A DNA stretch of 24,417 bases from Sphacelaria rigidula (Eukaryota; Phaeophyceae; Sphacelariales), in NCBI GenBank assembly GCA_964200075.2, contig CAXNAA020000205.1, positions 1-24,417 of the forward strand, read 5' to 3'. Of this stretch, positions 13,101-20,452 are shown piece after piece. The position numbers were made by a program, and so were the translations under genes. The notes under the pieces are model-generated. The model searched no databases. It was not told where the DNA came from and saw only the letters and a program-made list of their open reading frames with translations. How positions within the stretch are numbered: position 1 is the stretch's first letter; every line of letters starts with the position of its first letter.

Positions 13101-16100
13101 TATCGGCTTATTTTCTTTAACCCCGCTCCCCGCAATCATCCCTACTAGGGTACAACGCGACTCACTCTCTTGAAAATTTCCATCCTTCATTCCTCGCGAG
13201 CTGTTGCTATTGTTGTGTCAGCGATGGCAGGTCCCCTACTGACAAGAGGGTTATATCCTCTTGCTTGTGGCGTACATCCGATTGTCGTAGGTCTTCGCAT
13301 CGCCACGCGTCCTCGAAGTCCTTCGCCGCTTTCTCGACCCCCAGGTGCCATCCGCCCACGCTCTTAGCGGCAGTGGCGGAGTGTTGGGAATCTTTGACGT
13401 CCACAACGTCAGCGAACCATTCCTTGCTTCTCCCTCACGTGGGACAGCCTCTAAGGCTCGCAGGTCGCCCTGGAGACGGTTCGCGGAGGGTTTGTACCAC
13501 CGGCCGGCCTCCGTGGGCCCTTGTGTGGCTAGCCGTCCAAACATGATGCGCTTTGGAAGACGTGTTTCGTCCTGGTCCTGCCGGACAAGGGCTCAAAGGC
13601 TCCCGCGAACCAGAATCGACACTTCCGGATGGTCGTCTCCATACACTCGATACACTCGATACACTCGATACACTCGATACACTCGATACACTCGATACAC
13701 TCGCAGTTGGTCATCTCGAGCACAGCTGTGTATGGAAGAGGCTTGTGTCTAGTGCGATCCTCCTTCCTGCGAAAGCCAACTAACTGCTCGCGGTAAAATC
13801 TTGTCATGGCCAGTGGGGAAGCATAGCATTCGAAGTCCTCTGGGTGCAGCGTTCATGCAGCACGTCTGTACAGTATAACTCTCACCACCTCACCACCTCC
13901 GCTTCGAGCAGTCTGATTTGCAGAGAAGTTTGGTGTTGTGCCGATCGTACGGTTGGGAACTATTAATACGAGTATACTTGGAGGCGTGGCCACGCAGGGT
14001 GACGCACGAAAACGTAAGAGAAGGAAATTAGCCGAATCAATTCGTTTCGACAAACTTCTCTGTACACTTCATTTGGATAAATAATAGTTTGCTGCACATG
14101 TATTCCCTCGAAATGTCGGATGGAGCATGACCTGTGCTATCTATCGCTGGCCGCGCCGATACCCCTCAATGATGCTGCGATTGATGAAAAACGAGTGTGT
14201 CTGGCTATGCTATTACATGAAACGCTACGAGTAGGTGAATCGTCTCATCATTTTTTCTCGTTTGACTTTGAACAACAACACAGCATGAACCGTGTTGGGG
14301 ATGTTGGTGCTGCAGCCTTGGCCGACGCATTTCGGAGTCCGTTGTGCACCCTGGCCAGGCTAGACCTGAGATACAACCAGGTAAAGTGAATGAGTGCATG
14401 ACACATACAGTCGCACGTTTCCGTCTCTACCTTTCTTGTTGTGTTCATTCCATTTGAGATGGTTCACTGTCCGCGAAGAATTGGTGTACTTCCTCTTATA
14501 CTTTCTCTGCCTCATAACTTAGGGTACCTGAATTTGTGCGGGCCCTCAGCCGTGCCCGATCTATGTTTCGATTGTTTCGTTTAAATCTTCGTTATTTTTT
14601 CAGTAAAAAACATGTTTGTTTGTTCTTCAGCTGATGCTTGAACCATGCGGCCGAACGGCCGAAAAAAAATCAGTCGGCCCAATAATGGCGTAAATCACGC
14701 CCTTCCCACGGGACTGCATGGCCATCGCAATCTCTACCACCATTGCGTAGCGGCCACCAACCGATATCTCGGTGCCCCGTTTGCGAGGTGGGGGTGTGCT
14801 GGGGGGCGAGTCCATCGCTAGAATGGTGTAGTGTTGCAGGTAGGGTACCAAATTTGGACGCTTTTGAGAATTTTTCGAGAATTCTCAAAAACATTATCAA
14901 AAAACATTATCAAAAATATTCCCACAATAGTCCAGAAAAGGGTAGATTTTTCTCCATTTTTGGTGAAGAAATAGAATCCCGTTTTTCATTTTTTCTCTAG
15001 CTTCGTCTTCGTTTTATCTTTCTAACAAACCCGGCTATACTATCCTCACTAACACGGTAACCCACACAGCGAATTACCCATAATTACCCTAACTTATGAG
15101 ACAGAGGAAGTATTACTCCAGTGCCTGCTCAGACAGCAACAGCGATGGACCCGTGTTGTTTCGGACACGGTACAACCAAATAGCGGAGGGCAAAAAAATT
15201 ACACTTGGAAGTACGTACCACGAGCGCGTACGTACTTTATTTAATTGTGACCTTTGATCCCACGCTATACCGCCCTCCCGCAGAATCGGCGTGTTTTCAA
15301 GAGCTTCCATCCTGGTGCGCACTAATCTATTTTCAGACCAATGGACAAGGGCGGGTATACCTACCCCCTTTCAGACTCGAAAGTGGGTGCCGTACAAATA
15401 AATGCGAAAGTTGGCGCTGCCCGTGCTACGCCCAAGCCGCTCAAAATTCGATCCCGACGCAAAGACAGCACGCCCACAGCCCATGCAGAGAGTCTGTGCA
15501 CCAAATCTCGCGAAAAATGAGCGCGATTTAGAACCAAACACCACCGCGGGGCATAACCGCTTGTGTCCGACAATCAGGTGGTCATACCCACCAACCACCG
15601 TGATGTTTACCTCGTACCCCCTTTTGTCCATTATGGTCCCCCTTTTGTCGGAAGTCTACTCACGTTCGACCACTACCGGTCCTCCAAAGTCACGCTCGAA
15701 GTCACCGCACGGAACAATATCGAATGGCCGAAGAACGTCTCGAACGCTTCATTTTACTTATTTCTACGGCCTGGAGAAGTTTGGATCTTTGGTTGTGCCG
15801 CGCGCTTGAACGTTTGAACGAATTTTTACGCGCAAGCTTTCCCTTCGTTGGGTCTTCGGTTGTGTGCTGCGCGTTTCAATTAGTTGTGACATGGGTTTTA
15901 CCGATTGCAACCCCTATGGTTGATCCACGAGGGACCCAAACGTGATGTCGGGTGGTTTCAAATCATCCGACTACCACCCATGGGGGTCGCAATTGGTAAA
16001 CCCATGTCACGACTAATTGAAACGCGCAGCACAAGCAAAAATCCAAATATCCGAGAAGGTAAGCTTGCGTGTAAAGATGCATTGCAAAGATGCATTCAAA

Positions 16101-17983
16101 CGTTGAAACGCGTAGTACACAACCGAAGACCCAACGAAGGGAAAGCTTGCGTGTAAAAATTCGTTCACACGTCAAAGCGCGCGGCACAACCAAAGATCCA
16201 AACTTCTCCAGGCCGTAGAAAGGAGTAAAATGAAGCGTTCGAGACGTTCTTCGGCCATTCGATATTGTTTCGTGCGGTGACTTCGAGCGTGGCTTTGGAG
16301 GACCGGTAGTGGTCGAACGTGAGTAGACTTCCGACAAAAGGGGGACCATAATGGACAAAAGGGGGTACGAGGTAAACATCACAGTGGTTGGTGGGTATGA
16401 CCATCTGATTGTCGGACACAAGCGGTTATGCCCCGCGGTGGTGTTTGGTTCTAAATCGCGCTCATTTTTCGCGAGAGTTGGTGCACAGACTCTCTGCATG
16501 GGCTGTGGGCGTGCTGTCTTTGCGTCGGGATCGAATTTTGAGCGGCTTGGGCGTAGCACGGGCAGCGCCAACTTTCGCATTTATTTGTACGGTACCCGCT
16601 TTCGAGTCTGAAAGGGGGTAGGTATACCCGCCCTTATCCGTTGGCCTAAAGATATTACCATACAGTTCAGTTGACGTTGATGTGAAGATAAAGTACGACT
16701 CCCAAGTTGTCATGGTCATGTCCTCACCATACTATCACTACAGAACAGCCATGTCAGCACAAGTTCGCAGCAGTTATACAGCATGTGTATCTACTCTGCT
16801 CCCTCCTCCCTCTGTTGCGATGATGGATGATGGATGATGGTGAGGTGTCATACTCACGTCAATGTGAATGTGAATGTGAATGTCTTGTGTACTGTATTGC
16901 AGATCAGCATGAGAGGTGTACAGCTACTATCGGAGGCCCTCGAGAAAGCCAAGGACCGTGGGGTCGAGCATGTGTACGTTCATAGCCAAGGGCGGATAGA
17001 CGCGTTGGGCACCAAACTCCAAGGTTCACAAGTAAGACAAAAGTCGACACGAGAGCCGAAGTTGCCTAACCACACGGGGATCGCAGTCACATCACCCCTC
17101 GACGTGTGCAGCGTGCACAGTAAGCACGATTCCTTTCCTGTAATTCACATCGAGATGCCACCAATTCAGTTTTTATATTTGTACAAAACAAGTAGCCGCC
17201 TAGGACATGCAGTATCAACCACGCTGAAAGCCATATGGTGATTGTTTTGAATTTTGAAGGGTAGATGTGACAACGGCGTGAGAGAGTGAACGTTATCCAT
17301 CAAGTATAAACGGTCCTTTTTTCAGTTGCTGGCCTCGCTCGTGCCAGTCGCTTGTATGCTGCTTACCGTACCTTACCGTATGTAGTGTCAACAACATTGC
17401 GAGTACTACTTAGTACTTCACACTTTTCACGTACCCCTTGATACATAACTTAGCATATCATAACATAATATAGCGTAAGATAGCGTAAGATGGTGTAAGA
17501 TGGCGTGAGATCACGTAAGATAGAAAGTGCCAGGTAACCTGTGGGCATGATGTGTGAAAGGCGTGAAACACAAGACTCTCCTGGGGTGTTGTAGACATAC
17601 TTTACTCACCTGCTAATACTCGTACTTCGAAGTATATAATCCACATAAATTTCGTTCCCGCGAGACCATAGACCATAGAGCAGTGACGCTGACATTGACA
17701 TGCCGATAAGGCGAAGCACAGCGTCGCTATGCCTTGAAGGCGAACTTTCCCGACAAGTTTTACTTGAGTACTCTGACAGCACCGATCGGCCTATCCGATG
17801 CCAGACAAAAAAAAAAGCAGTTGCGTGAACTGCGCTGGAAGCATGTCAGATATTCTCGGTGAGATCTGAACAAGATATAAATGTTCAGAAGCAAATAAAC
17901 TACCGAACAATTGCACGTGAAGTGTCAATTGTTCCTGTACTACATCACACGTCAACCGGATGGTATGGTCTTTACATATAATT

Positions 17984-18019
<36 letters not shown>

Positions 18020-18603
18020 GATTGAATTTGAATTGGGTCATGGCCCATTGGTAGCGTTTGAGCACAACTAGTGCTGATCGATCGGAAAGCTTGGTGAGCG
18101 TGGCTGTGGTGGACGCGCGCGATAACACTCCTCAAGAACTGCCCCTCCAGAATGAGAGCATCTCTGAAAGCTTGAGGTGGCGCGGTACACCTCCCTCTCG
18201 ACCATCGATGGCGCGAGAGGAGCACTCCTCACGAGATGACCACTTGCTCCAAGAACGAACACTGTCGCCAGATGGACATCTACCCCTGTCACCAGCTGGA
18301 CAGACTAGGCACAGGAAAGGAAAAACTTCGGCGCTACAGGTGCAGGTGTTGGTGCAGGTGCGTTTTGTACACGCCTTTCTTGACATAGGACACAAGGTAC
18401 AAGGAGAAAATGATACGAGGAGGAGTGTGTTCATTGAGGGTTCATTGAGGGTTCATTGAGGGTTCGTGCGTTTTCCGATGGGAGGATGGGGTTTGCGGTT
18501 CGAGGAATGATGCGTCATTGTCTTTACTTGCTAGCATGTACCATTGGCTGGGCCCGAGAAACATCGAAAACCTTCGACGGGCCAAATATCATGACGTGCT
18601 GCG

Positions 18604-18667
<64 letters not shown>

Positions 18668-19036
18668 GTGGGAAATCTTGCAACACTGTAAGGGCCCCGG
18701 AGCTAGCCGCAACGGCCGTCAGGGTCGCTTCACAGTTTTAAACCCCGCTGCGACCCTCACGAGGTGTACAGGCTGCGTCGGGGGACGGACGTTTTGACAT
18801 GAAAATTACGTCGGTTAAGGTTCGTACCCGATTCCCCCTCGATCGCTCTCAAATTGTCATCTATGTGTTCCTAGATTGCTGAGACAATAAGGAGCAACGA
18901 CATATTCGGGTTCTCCGTCAACGCTTCTTTGTTCGAAATCTCATCAAACTGTAGTCCAAAAACATGTAGGTTTCAGAATTACATTCGGAAGTGCGTGACA
19001 ACAGTACACAATCGTTTCGTCTACTGCCTTTTCTAA
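1238..19036 (+). CDS. Spliced gene: coiled-coil plus leucine-rich-repeat protein, 15 exons, 5' partial
   Basis: Exons: 1238-1303, 2484-2599, 5421-5565, 6237-6350, 6646-6725, 7177-7282, 8549-8623, 9249-9414, 10935-10994, 11113-11183, 11781-11893, 14284-14380, 16903-17031, 18055-18339, 18875-19036. They sum to 1785 nt and stay in one frame through all 14 junctions to a TAA. Residues 1 to about 290 are Glu/Arg/Gln/Leu-rich heptads typical of coiled coil. A Pro/Leu linker follows, then three RI-type LRRs (LTSLNLS, LARLDLRYNQ) and a Ser/Arg/Pro tail. No catalytic motif is visible, so a scaffold or cytoskeletal role is an inference. The LRR end (HSQGRIDALG, then VAVVDARDN) vaguely recalls centrosomal Cep78-type LRR proteins, but that is from memory and weak. 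The first exon starts after an acceptor, so upstream exons are missing. The coiled-coil and LRR halves could be two genes, since phase agreement at the linker junctions is weaker evidence than at the others. Confidence 0.55.
1540..1650. repeat. 21-bp tandem repeat array A
   Basis: About five diverged copies of a unit close to AGGTTCGGCATTGAACTTGTA. The same unit recurs 500 bp downstream at 2150-2215. Confidence 0.8.
2000..2147 (+). mobile_element. Retroelement 3' terminus, copy 1
   Basis: Shares a T-rich stretch, GGGTACGTCTATCATG, a GC-rich hairpin and GTTGAAGTGCGAC with the copy at 8806-8945. It ends in an ATCA/AATA-rich tail. The shared end with a variable A-rich tail fits a LINE or SINE 3' end. 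Confidence 0.6.
2150..2215. repeat. 21-bp tandem repeat array B
   Basis: About three copies of the unit seen at 1540-1650 (GGTTCGNGATTCAACTTGTAA), followed by diverged pieces to about 2270. Confidence 0.75.
2484..2599 (+). CDS. Exon 2 (coiled coil)
   Basis: Acceptor TTGGCACAG, donor ACAA/GTGAGC, phase 0 in and 2 out. It encodes 38 residues including VTELKLRVRNSDERYAEKS. The split AAG lysine codon is completed by the first base of exon 3. Confidence 0.65.
2605..2655. repeat. 7-bp minisatellite (CTGTCTG)
   Basis: About seven tandem copies of TGTCTGC with one variant (TGTCTAC). It begins immediately after the exon 2 donor. Confidence 0.9.
3059..4295 (-). pseudogene. Antisense ankyrin/armadillo-like remnant, broken
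   Basis: Read on the minus strand from 4295 down. One frame gives a Lys-rich stretch (KKAADIVNKDGRE), an in-frame TGA at about 4203, then SDALDIAVYKGKDEDRKDA, which resembles the ankyrin pattern DGxTALDxAxxxG. A second frame at about 4020-3830 gives LATLSQLAVGNSDVRHNC and GLLPDLSNIAKF, armadillo-like. A third frame at about 3840-3712 gives NVEACGEIGNLCTPS, armadillo-like. Another at 3274-3059 gives DDGLQATLSNRAELEVNRSA. The order ankyrin then armadillo is what one gene would give. The stop and frame changes mean decay, or introns I have not resolved. Assignment is by eye only. Confidence 0.4.
4494..4629. mobile_element. Small TIR-bounded segment, MITE-like
   Basis: CAGTACCCGGGTAC at 4494-4507 is matched by its reverse complement ending at 4629. 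No clear target duplication is seen, so an insertion is not proven. Confidence 0.35.
4947..5310. repeat. Diverged interspersed repeat, copy A
   Basis: Shares blocks with 8022-8350: GGACGAGTCCGNGGTC, AACTCTCGTCAAACAAACTC (exact) and TTCTCTCCAC. On the minus strand a TGG...GAAAC block lies about 40 nt before GGTTCGGTCC, similar to Pol III A and B boxes, so a tRNA-derived SINE is possible. Confidence 0.5.
5421..5565 (+). CDS. Exon 3 (coiled coil)
   Basis: Acceptor CCCATAG, donor CTGCAG/GTAGGC, phase 2 in and 0 out. It encodes 48 residues such as DERFETLQSELESTRKTALL, a textbook heptad pattern. Confidence 0.7.
5598..5727. mobile_element. Hairpin MITE with TTAA target duplication
   Basis: The element at 5602-5723 (122 bp) is almost all inverted repeat: two 55-bp arms with about seven mismatches and a 12-bp loop at 5657-5668. 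TTAA flanks it on both sides (5598-5601, 5724-5727). The right end reads CCCTTTCGGCACCCG inward. TTAA duplication and a CCCTTT-like end are known features of piggyBac-type elements. Confidence 0.75.
5728..6236. other. Rest of intron 3
   Basis: No recognisable gene or repeat is seen between the hairpin MITE and exon 4. Confidence 0.5.
6237..6350 (+). CDS. Exon 4 (coiled coil)
   Basis: Acceptor ATACAG, donor GTGCAG/GTCAGA, phase 0 in and 0 out, 38 residues. It begins ESRDRLQQKEDSLEASEEQL and is Gln/Glu/Arg rich with leucines at heptad spacing. Confidence 0.75.
6646..6725 (+). CDS. Exon 5 (coiled coil)
   Basis: Acceptor TACACAG, donor GCGAG/GTACAG, phase 0 in and 2 out. It encodes NDLEALEIRTREREAKGDQD and more. 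It joins directly to exon 6 in frame, so no exon is needed from the intervening sequence. Confidence 0.7.
6726..7176. other. Intron 5
   Basis: 451 bp. A short LVDQRIEAVRA frame at about 6890-6922 looks coding but does not fit the splice phase. Nothing else is seen. Confidence 0.45.
7177..7282 (+). CDS. Exon 6 (coiled coil)
   Basis: Acceptor GAATCAG, donor ACGCAG/GTATAT, phase 2 in and 0 out. It encodes LSKETALSDSLHDKVATMSR and RLVQTNKDLTTQ. The first base completes an AGA arginine codon from exon 5. Confidence 0.7.
7671..7958. mobile_element. MITE with 9-bp target duplication, Mutator-like
   Basis: A direct repeat GGTTTCTAC (7671-7679 and 7950-7958) flanks a segment of about 270 bp. The ends are inverted: CCACGTCGGAGAGATC at 7681 against ACACGTCGGACAGATC read inward from 7949. 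Duplications of 9 bp are typical of Mutator-like elements. The interior (7710-7920) has no credible coding capacity. Confidence 0.6.
8022..8350. repeat. Diverged interspersed repeat, copy B
   Basis: Second copy of the repeat at 4947-5310, sharing the exact block AACTCTCGTCAAACAAACTC at 8145-8164. On the minus strand GGATTCAATTCC sits where a Pol III B box would lie, and TGGTCCAA sits where an A box would lie. Confidence 0.5.
8549..8623 (+). CDS. Exon 7 (coiled coil), GC donor
   Basis: Acceptor TTTCACAG, phase 0. It encodes RGDEVKRVEAQLQQGVARET and RAQQK. Phase demands that it ends after AAG at 8623, where the next bases are GCGAGT. That makes a GC-AG intron with otherwise strong donor consensus. 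Confidence 0.6.
8806..8945 (+). mobile_element. Retroelement 3' terminus, copy 2 (interrupted by gap)
   Basis: Core TCTATCATGAGACCACGGCT, then the perfect hairpin GACCCC...GGGGTC, GTTAAAGTGCGACAATAAA and an AAAT-rich tail. The assembly gap cuts the copy. Confidence 0.65.
8860..8869. other. Assembly gap, 10 N
   Basis: Ten Ns flanked on both sides by TCTATCATG. This suggests two contig ends that overlap but were not merged. Confidence 0.95.
9249..9414 (+). CDS. Exon 8 (end of coiled coil)
   Basis: Acceptor AGTACAG, donor CTAG/GTATGT, phase 0 in and 1 out, 55 residues. The start VIRLESSLDLQGTHNRVHGA is still helical. The end (PPEITSASRGRKSSTDL) is Ser/Arg-rich and likely disordered. Confidence 0.65.
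9415..10934. other. Intron 8
   Basis: 1520 bp, dominated by an ATC microsatellite at 9993-10230. A C-run is at 10613-10624. No exon is seen. Confidence 0.5.
9993..10230. repeat. ATC/GAT microsatellite, imperfect
   Basis: Long run of CAT/ATC triplets, purest at about 9993-10110, with degenerate units to about 10230. On the minus strand it lies in a 201-codon open frame that is mostly Asp. A GAT repeat is open in five of six frames, so this frame is not evidence of a gene. Confidence 0.9.
10935..10994 (+). CDS. Exon 9 (linker)
   Basis: Acceptor ACTGAAG, donor ACAG/GTTTGC, phase 1 in and 1 out. It encodes GLKQRTQELNGTRRACPNDT. Phase fits both neighbours, but the acceptor is weak. Confidence 0.4.
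11113..11183 (+). CDS. Exon 10 (Pro/Leu-rich linker)
   Basis: Acceptor AAACCAG, donor GTG/GTGAGA, phase 1 in and 0 out. It encodes PAALRPPAPTLSTLPILPTA, plausible as a flexible linker between coiled coil and LRR. The composition is permissive, so this exon is uncertain. Confidence 0.35.
11184..11780. other. Intron 10
   Basis: 597 bp. It holds an 11-bp repeat (AACACTATTAT, about four copies, 11685-11730). No other exon is confirmed, although an additional LRR exon could hide here. Confidence 0.4.
11781..11893 (+). CDS. Exon 11 (leucine-rich repeat 1)
   Basis: Donor CTCAG/GTGAGC is strong. The acceptor is GACAAG at 11780, or possibly AAG at 11764 with another phase. It encodes LNGVRSLDISDCGLEDADME and ends LTSLNLS across the junction, the classic LRR consensus LxxLxLxxN. 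Confidence 0.65.
12078..12104 (+). mobile_element. Retroelement 3' terminus, copy 4 (end only)
   Basis: GTTGAAGTGGGACAATAAA plus an A-tail matches the last 19 bases of the other copies. It is severely 5'-truncated, or a chance match; the tail position supports the first. Confidence 0.4.
12351..12420. repeat. 10-bp minisatellite, 7 copies
   Basis: Seven tandem copies of CTACAATAGT. The last copy has a G (CTGCAATAGT). Confidence 0.95.
13207..13800 (-). pseudogene. LINE-type reverse transcriptase C-terminal fragment, frameshifted
   Basis: On the minus strand one frame gives VGFRRKEDRTRHK, then METTIRKCRFWFAGAFE. A second gives RIMFGRLATQGPTEAGRWYK and LQGDLRALEAV. A third gives GGWHLGVEKAAKDFEDAWR. 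These match in order the C-terminal tail seen in many LINE-like polyproteins (ETT-RKR-LFAG, RLPKR-MFG-L, GRP, DL-AFG, W--GVE---E-F---W), recalled from memory. At least two frame changes show it is dead. A 9-bp repeat has expanded inside it. Confidence 0.6.
13642..13703. repeat. 9-bp minisatellite TACACTCGA, about 6.9 copies
   Basis: Perfect tandem array. On the minus strand it encodes Glu-Cys-Ile repeats in the frame of the LINE fragment, just before the ETTIRK motif. Confidence 0.95.
14284..14380 (+). CDS. Exon 12 (leucine-rich repeat 2)
   Basis: Acceptor CAACACAG, donor AACCAG/GTAAAG, phase 2 in and 0 out. It encodes MNRVGDVGAAALADAFRSPL followed by LARLDLRYNQ. With the previous exon it reads LNLSMNRVGDVGAAALAD, an excellent RI-type LRR across the splice, which is the strongest support for the model. 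Confidence 0.8.
14381..16902. other. Intron 12
   Basis: 2522 bp, half of it the large inverted repeat (15330-16652). A minus-strand frame at 14627-14851 (EISVGGRYAMVVEIAMAMQ) looks coding-like but I cannot place it. Confidence 0.5.
15330..16652. mobile_element. Large inverted repeat / foldback element, 1.3 kb
   Basis: Two arms of roughly 600-650 bp are reverse complements. Over 15349-15845 against 16141-16634 I count about 14-15 differences, mostly transitions (near 97% identity). The loop is short (15920-15978) and has its own small hairpin (GGGTGGT...ACCACCC). TA lies just outside both ends (15328-15329, 16653-16654), a possible but weak target duplication. Both arms hold mirrored open frames of 135-205 codons. 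Their differences are mostly non-synonymous and they match no family I know, so coding is doubtful. A foldback DNA transposon is the best guess. Confidence 0.7.
16903..17031 (+). CDS. Exon 13 (leucine-rich repeat 3)
   Basis: Acceptor TATTGCAG, donor CACAA/GTAAGA, phase 0 in and 0 out, 43 residues. It begins ISMRGVQLLSEALEKAKDRG and completes the LDLRYNQ-ISMRG repeat begun in exon 12. It ends HVYVHSQGRIDALGTKLQ, the closing strand of the LRR fold. Confidence 0.75.
17032..18054. other. Intron 13
   Basis: 1023 bp. It has an 11-bp degenerate repeat (GTAAGATAGC-like) at about 17459-17521 and a CT microsatellite near the 3' end. Nothing else is seen. Confidence 0.5.
17986..18017. repeat. CT microsatellite, 16 units
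   Basis: It lies 37 bp before the exon 14 acceptor on the pyrimidine-rich strand, so it may serve as or extend the polypyrimidine tract. Confidence 0.9.
18055..18339 (+). CDS. Exon 14 (C-terminal Ser/Pro/Arg region)
   Basis: Acceptor TTGGTAG, donor CTACAG/GTGCAG, phase 0 in and 0 out, 95 residues. SESLVSVAVVDARDNTPQEL may close the LRR domain. The rest (RWRGTPPSRPSMAREEHSS, LSPDGHLPLSPAGQTRHRK) is low complexity and likely disordered. Confidence 0.6.
18430..18463. repeat. 11-bp repeat, 3 copies
   Basis: Three tandem copies of TTCATTGAGGG within intron 14. Confidence 0.9.
18606..18666. repeat. AC microsatellite, about 30 units
   Basis: A perfect AC run of about 61 bp in intron 14. Confidence 0.98.
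18875..19036 (+). CDS. Exon 15 (candidate last exon)
   Basis: Acceptor TTCCTAG, phase 0, open for 53 codons to TAA at 19034. It begins IAETIRSNDIFGFSVNASLF. Its second half may be non-coding, since a GT at 18969 could be a donor. The terminal position is therefore tentative. Confidence 0.45.
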   Translation: MAETIRSNDIFGFSVNASLFEISSNCSPKTCRFQNYIRKCVTTVHNRFVYCLF

Positions 19037-20110
19037 GACGTGGGGTCTAAAACGTCCAGGATAGATGCGCGTGCAAAAATCGAATGCCGCACTTGGAGAG
19101 TCTGGGAGAAACTTGGAGAAATACACCCGTACCTTCGAAAGGCAAAATCGCTTAAGGGCTATTGTTCTCGGAACGGTACCTTCTTTTTCCAGAGTCTCCA
19201 AAGACATCTGACGTCTACCTTGAGTGTAGGACACTCGGCTCCTAGAAGCGGCAGTAGGCGAACCGGTTGAAGGTTTTCGATGTTCCTTGGTGGGCCCTGC
19301 CTGTGTGTGATGTGTTCGTGTGTGGGTTTCGATTTCCACGGGGGGTGTTGTTTTGTAGTTTTATTTTACGAGTTGTTTGCATGCCCATCTCACGGCCACC
19401 AGCACGATAAGCATGGCATTCACATCACACGGGGACATTTACTTCTGCAGCACCCTGATGCAGCAGCGAGCGCGTTTTTTACAATTCACGCCCAGCATGT
19501 ATGGTGTGCTGCATGTATTATCATTCATGCTGGCGCTGACGACTGTTTTGGTCATTTTGCACCTTGGCTTCCCCCCCCACTGTTGAAGGCGTCAGTGTAG
19601 GGTGCGATCTGCGGAGTCCGAGCTGTTTAAGCGTTTCTGCACTCGGTACCATGTTCGTTGATGCTTAAAGGCTGCGACGATATTCACGTGTACGCTTAAT
19701 ATGTAATTGGAGCTTGGAATCATATCTGGAGCACGTTGGCTGTGCCTGGTTCTCACTGAAGCACTCGATGACTTAAAGCTTTATTATTATTACCACCGGT
19801 TGGTGTTCCCGGATATCACGGACTAAGATTTCAAGGGACATACAGGACAGGACACAAACTTCCTCATGGTATTGCCAACCATGGCAACCTACTCGAATCA
19901 CCAATGGCACAGCTTAGTGATGGTACAAGTAATGTGATACCACCATTTCATCAGCTACTGCAAAAATCACCTCTCGCATCACAAGCATAACAACCGGAGA
20001 CCAGAAACAACGATATAACGGTTGGCCGAGGCAACGCATTACATTCTTGAGCCCCAAAATAGTACAACCCTGCGCATCCATCATTTTCTCACATTTGACA
20101 TCAGTTTCAG
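19037..20110. other. Intergenic or intronic, one possible membrane exon
   Basis: From 19413, MAFTSHGDIYFCSTLMQQ and VLSFMLALTTVLVILHLGF form a possible N-terminal exon with one membrane segment. It stops after a C8 run (19570-19577). One C fewer would keep the frame open. The remainder (19650-20110) shows nothing. Confidence 0.3.
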
Positions 20111-20452
20111 TTGAAAATGTATTTGGTACCCAGACAAGACCCAGGCGAGACCCAGCTCGATACAGACAATTTTGTCATAGATCGCAGCAACAGCGTGCAC
20201 GCGCTGTTTGACAATGTGCAGTGTACACTGCACTATGGTGATGGTACTGGTGCTGGTGCCTCAATCCTGCTGCTGCTACAGTTTTGGCTGTCGAGTGCTT
20301 GTATTGGTATTTCACTAAAACAAACAAGCCACATTTCATTGTCGTTTCACCGTCGGACCGCGACTTTATCATCAATCTAGCCACGCGTCGCGAGCTAGAT
20401 AGATGTTTTACTTTTTTTAGCGATATCCGTTCTGGAGAAGATCTCAGTTTCA
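20111..20452 (+). CDS. Membrane gene: exon with frame break
   Basis: Acceptor TTTCAG. The first frame gives YLVPRQDPGETQLDTDNFVI. From about 20284 another frame gives LAVECLYWYFTKTNKPHFIV and SDRDFIINLATRRELDRCF. The two frames could be joined by an intron of about 44 bp or by an indel near the CTG run at 20268-20276. An 18-bp palindrome (GTGCAGTGTACACTGCAC) is at 20216-20233. Confidence 0.35.

Larger units (their letters stand above)
11894..14283. other. Intron 11
   Basis: 2390 bp. Contents: a truncated retroelement terminus (12078-12104), a 10-bp minisatellite (12351-12420), a polypurine stretch (about 12570-12710), and a minus-strand LINE fragment (13207-13800). Confidence 0.5.

Noticed and set aside
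15402-16580. Mirrored open frames of 135 and 205 codons in the inverted repeat
   Set aside because: Several frames are open at once, differences between arms change amino acids, and no motif is recognisable. They are kept only as part of the element.
18524-18712. Cys-Val repeat and Thr-His repeat frames
   Set aside because: They are translations of the AC microsatellite.
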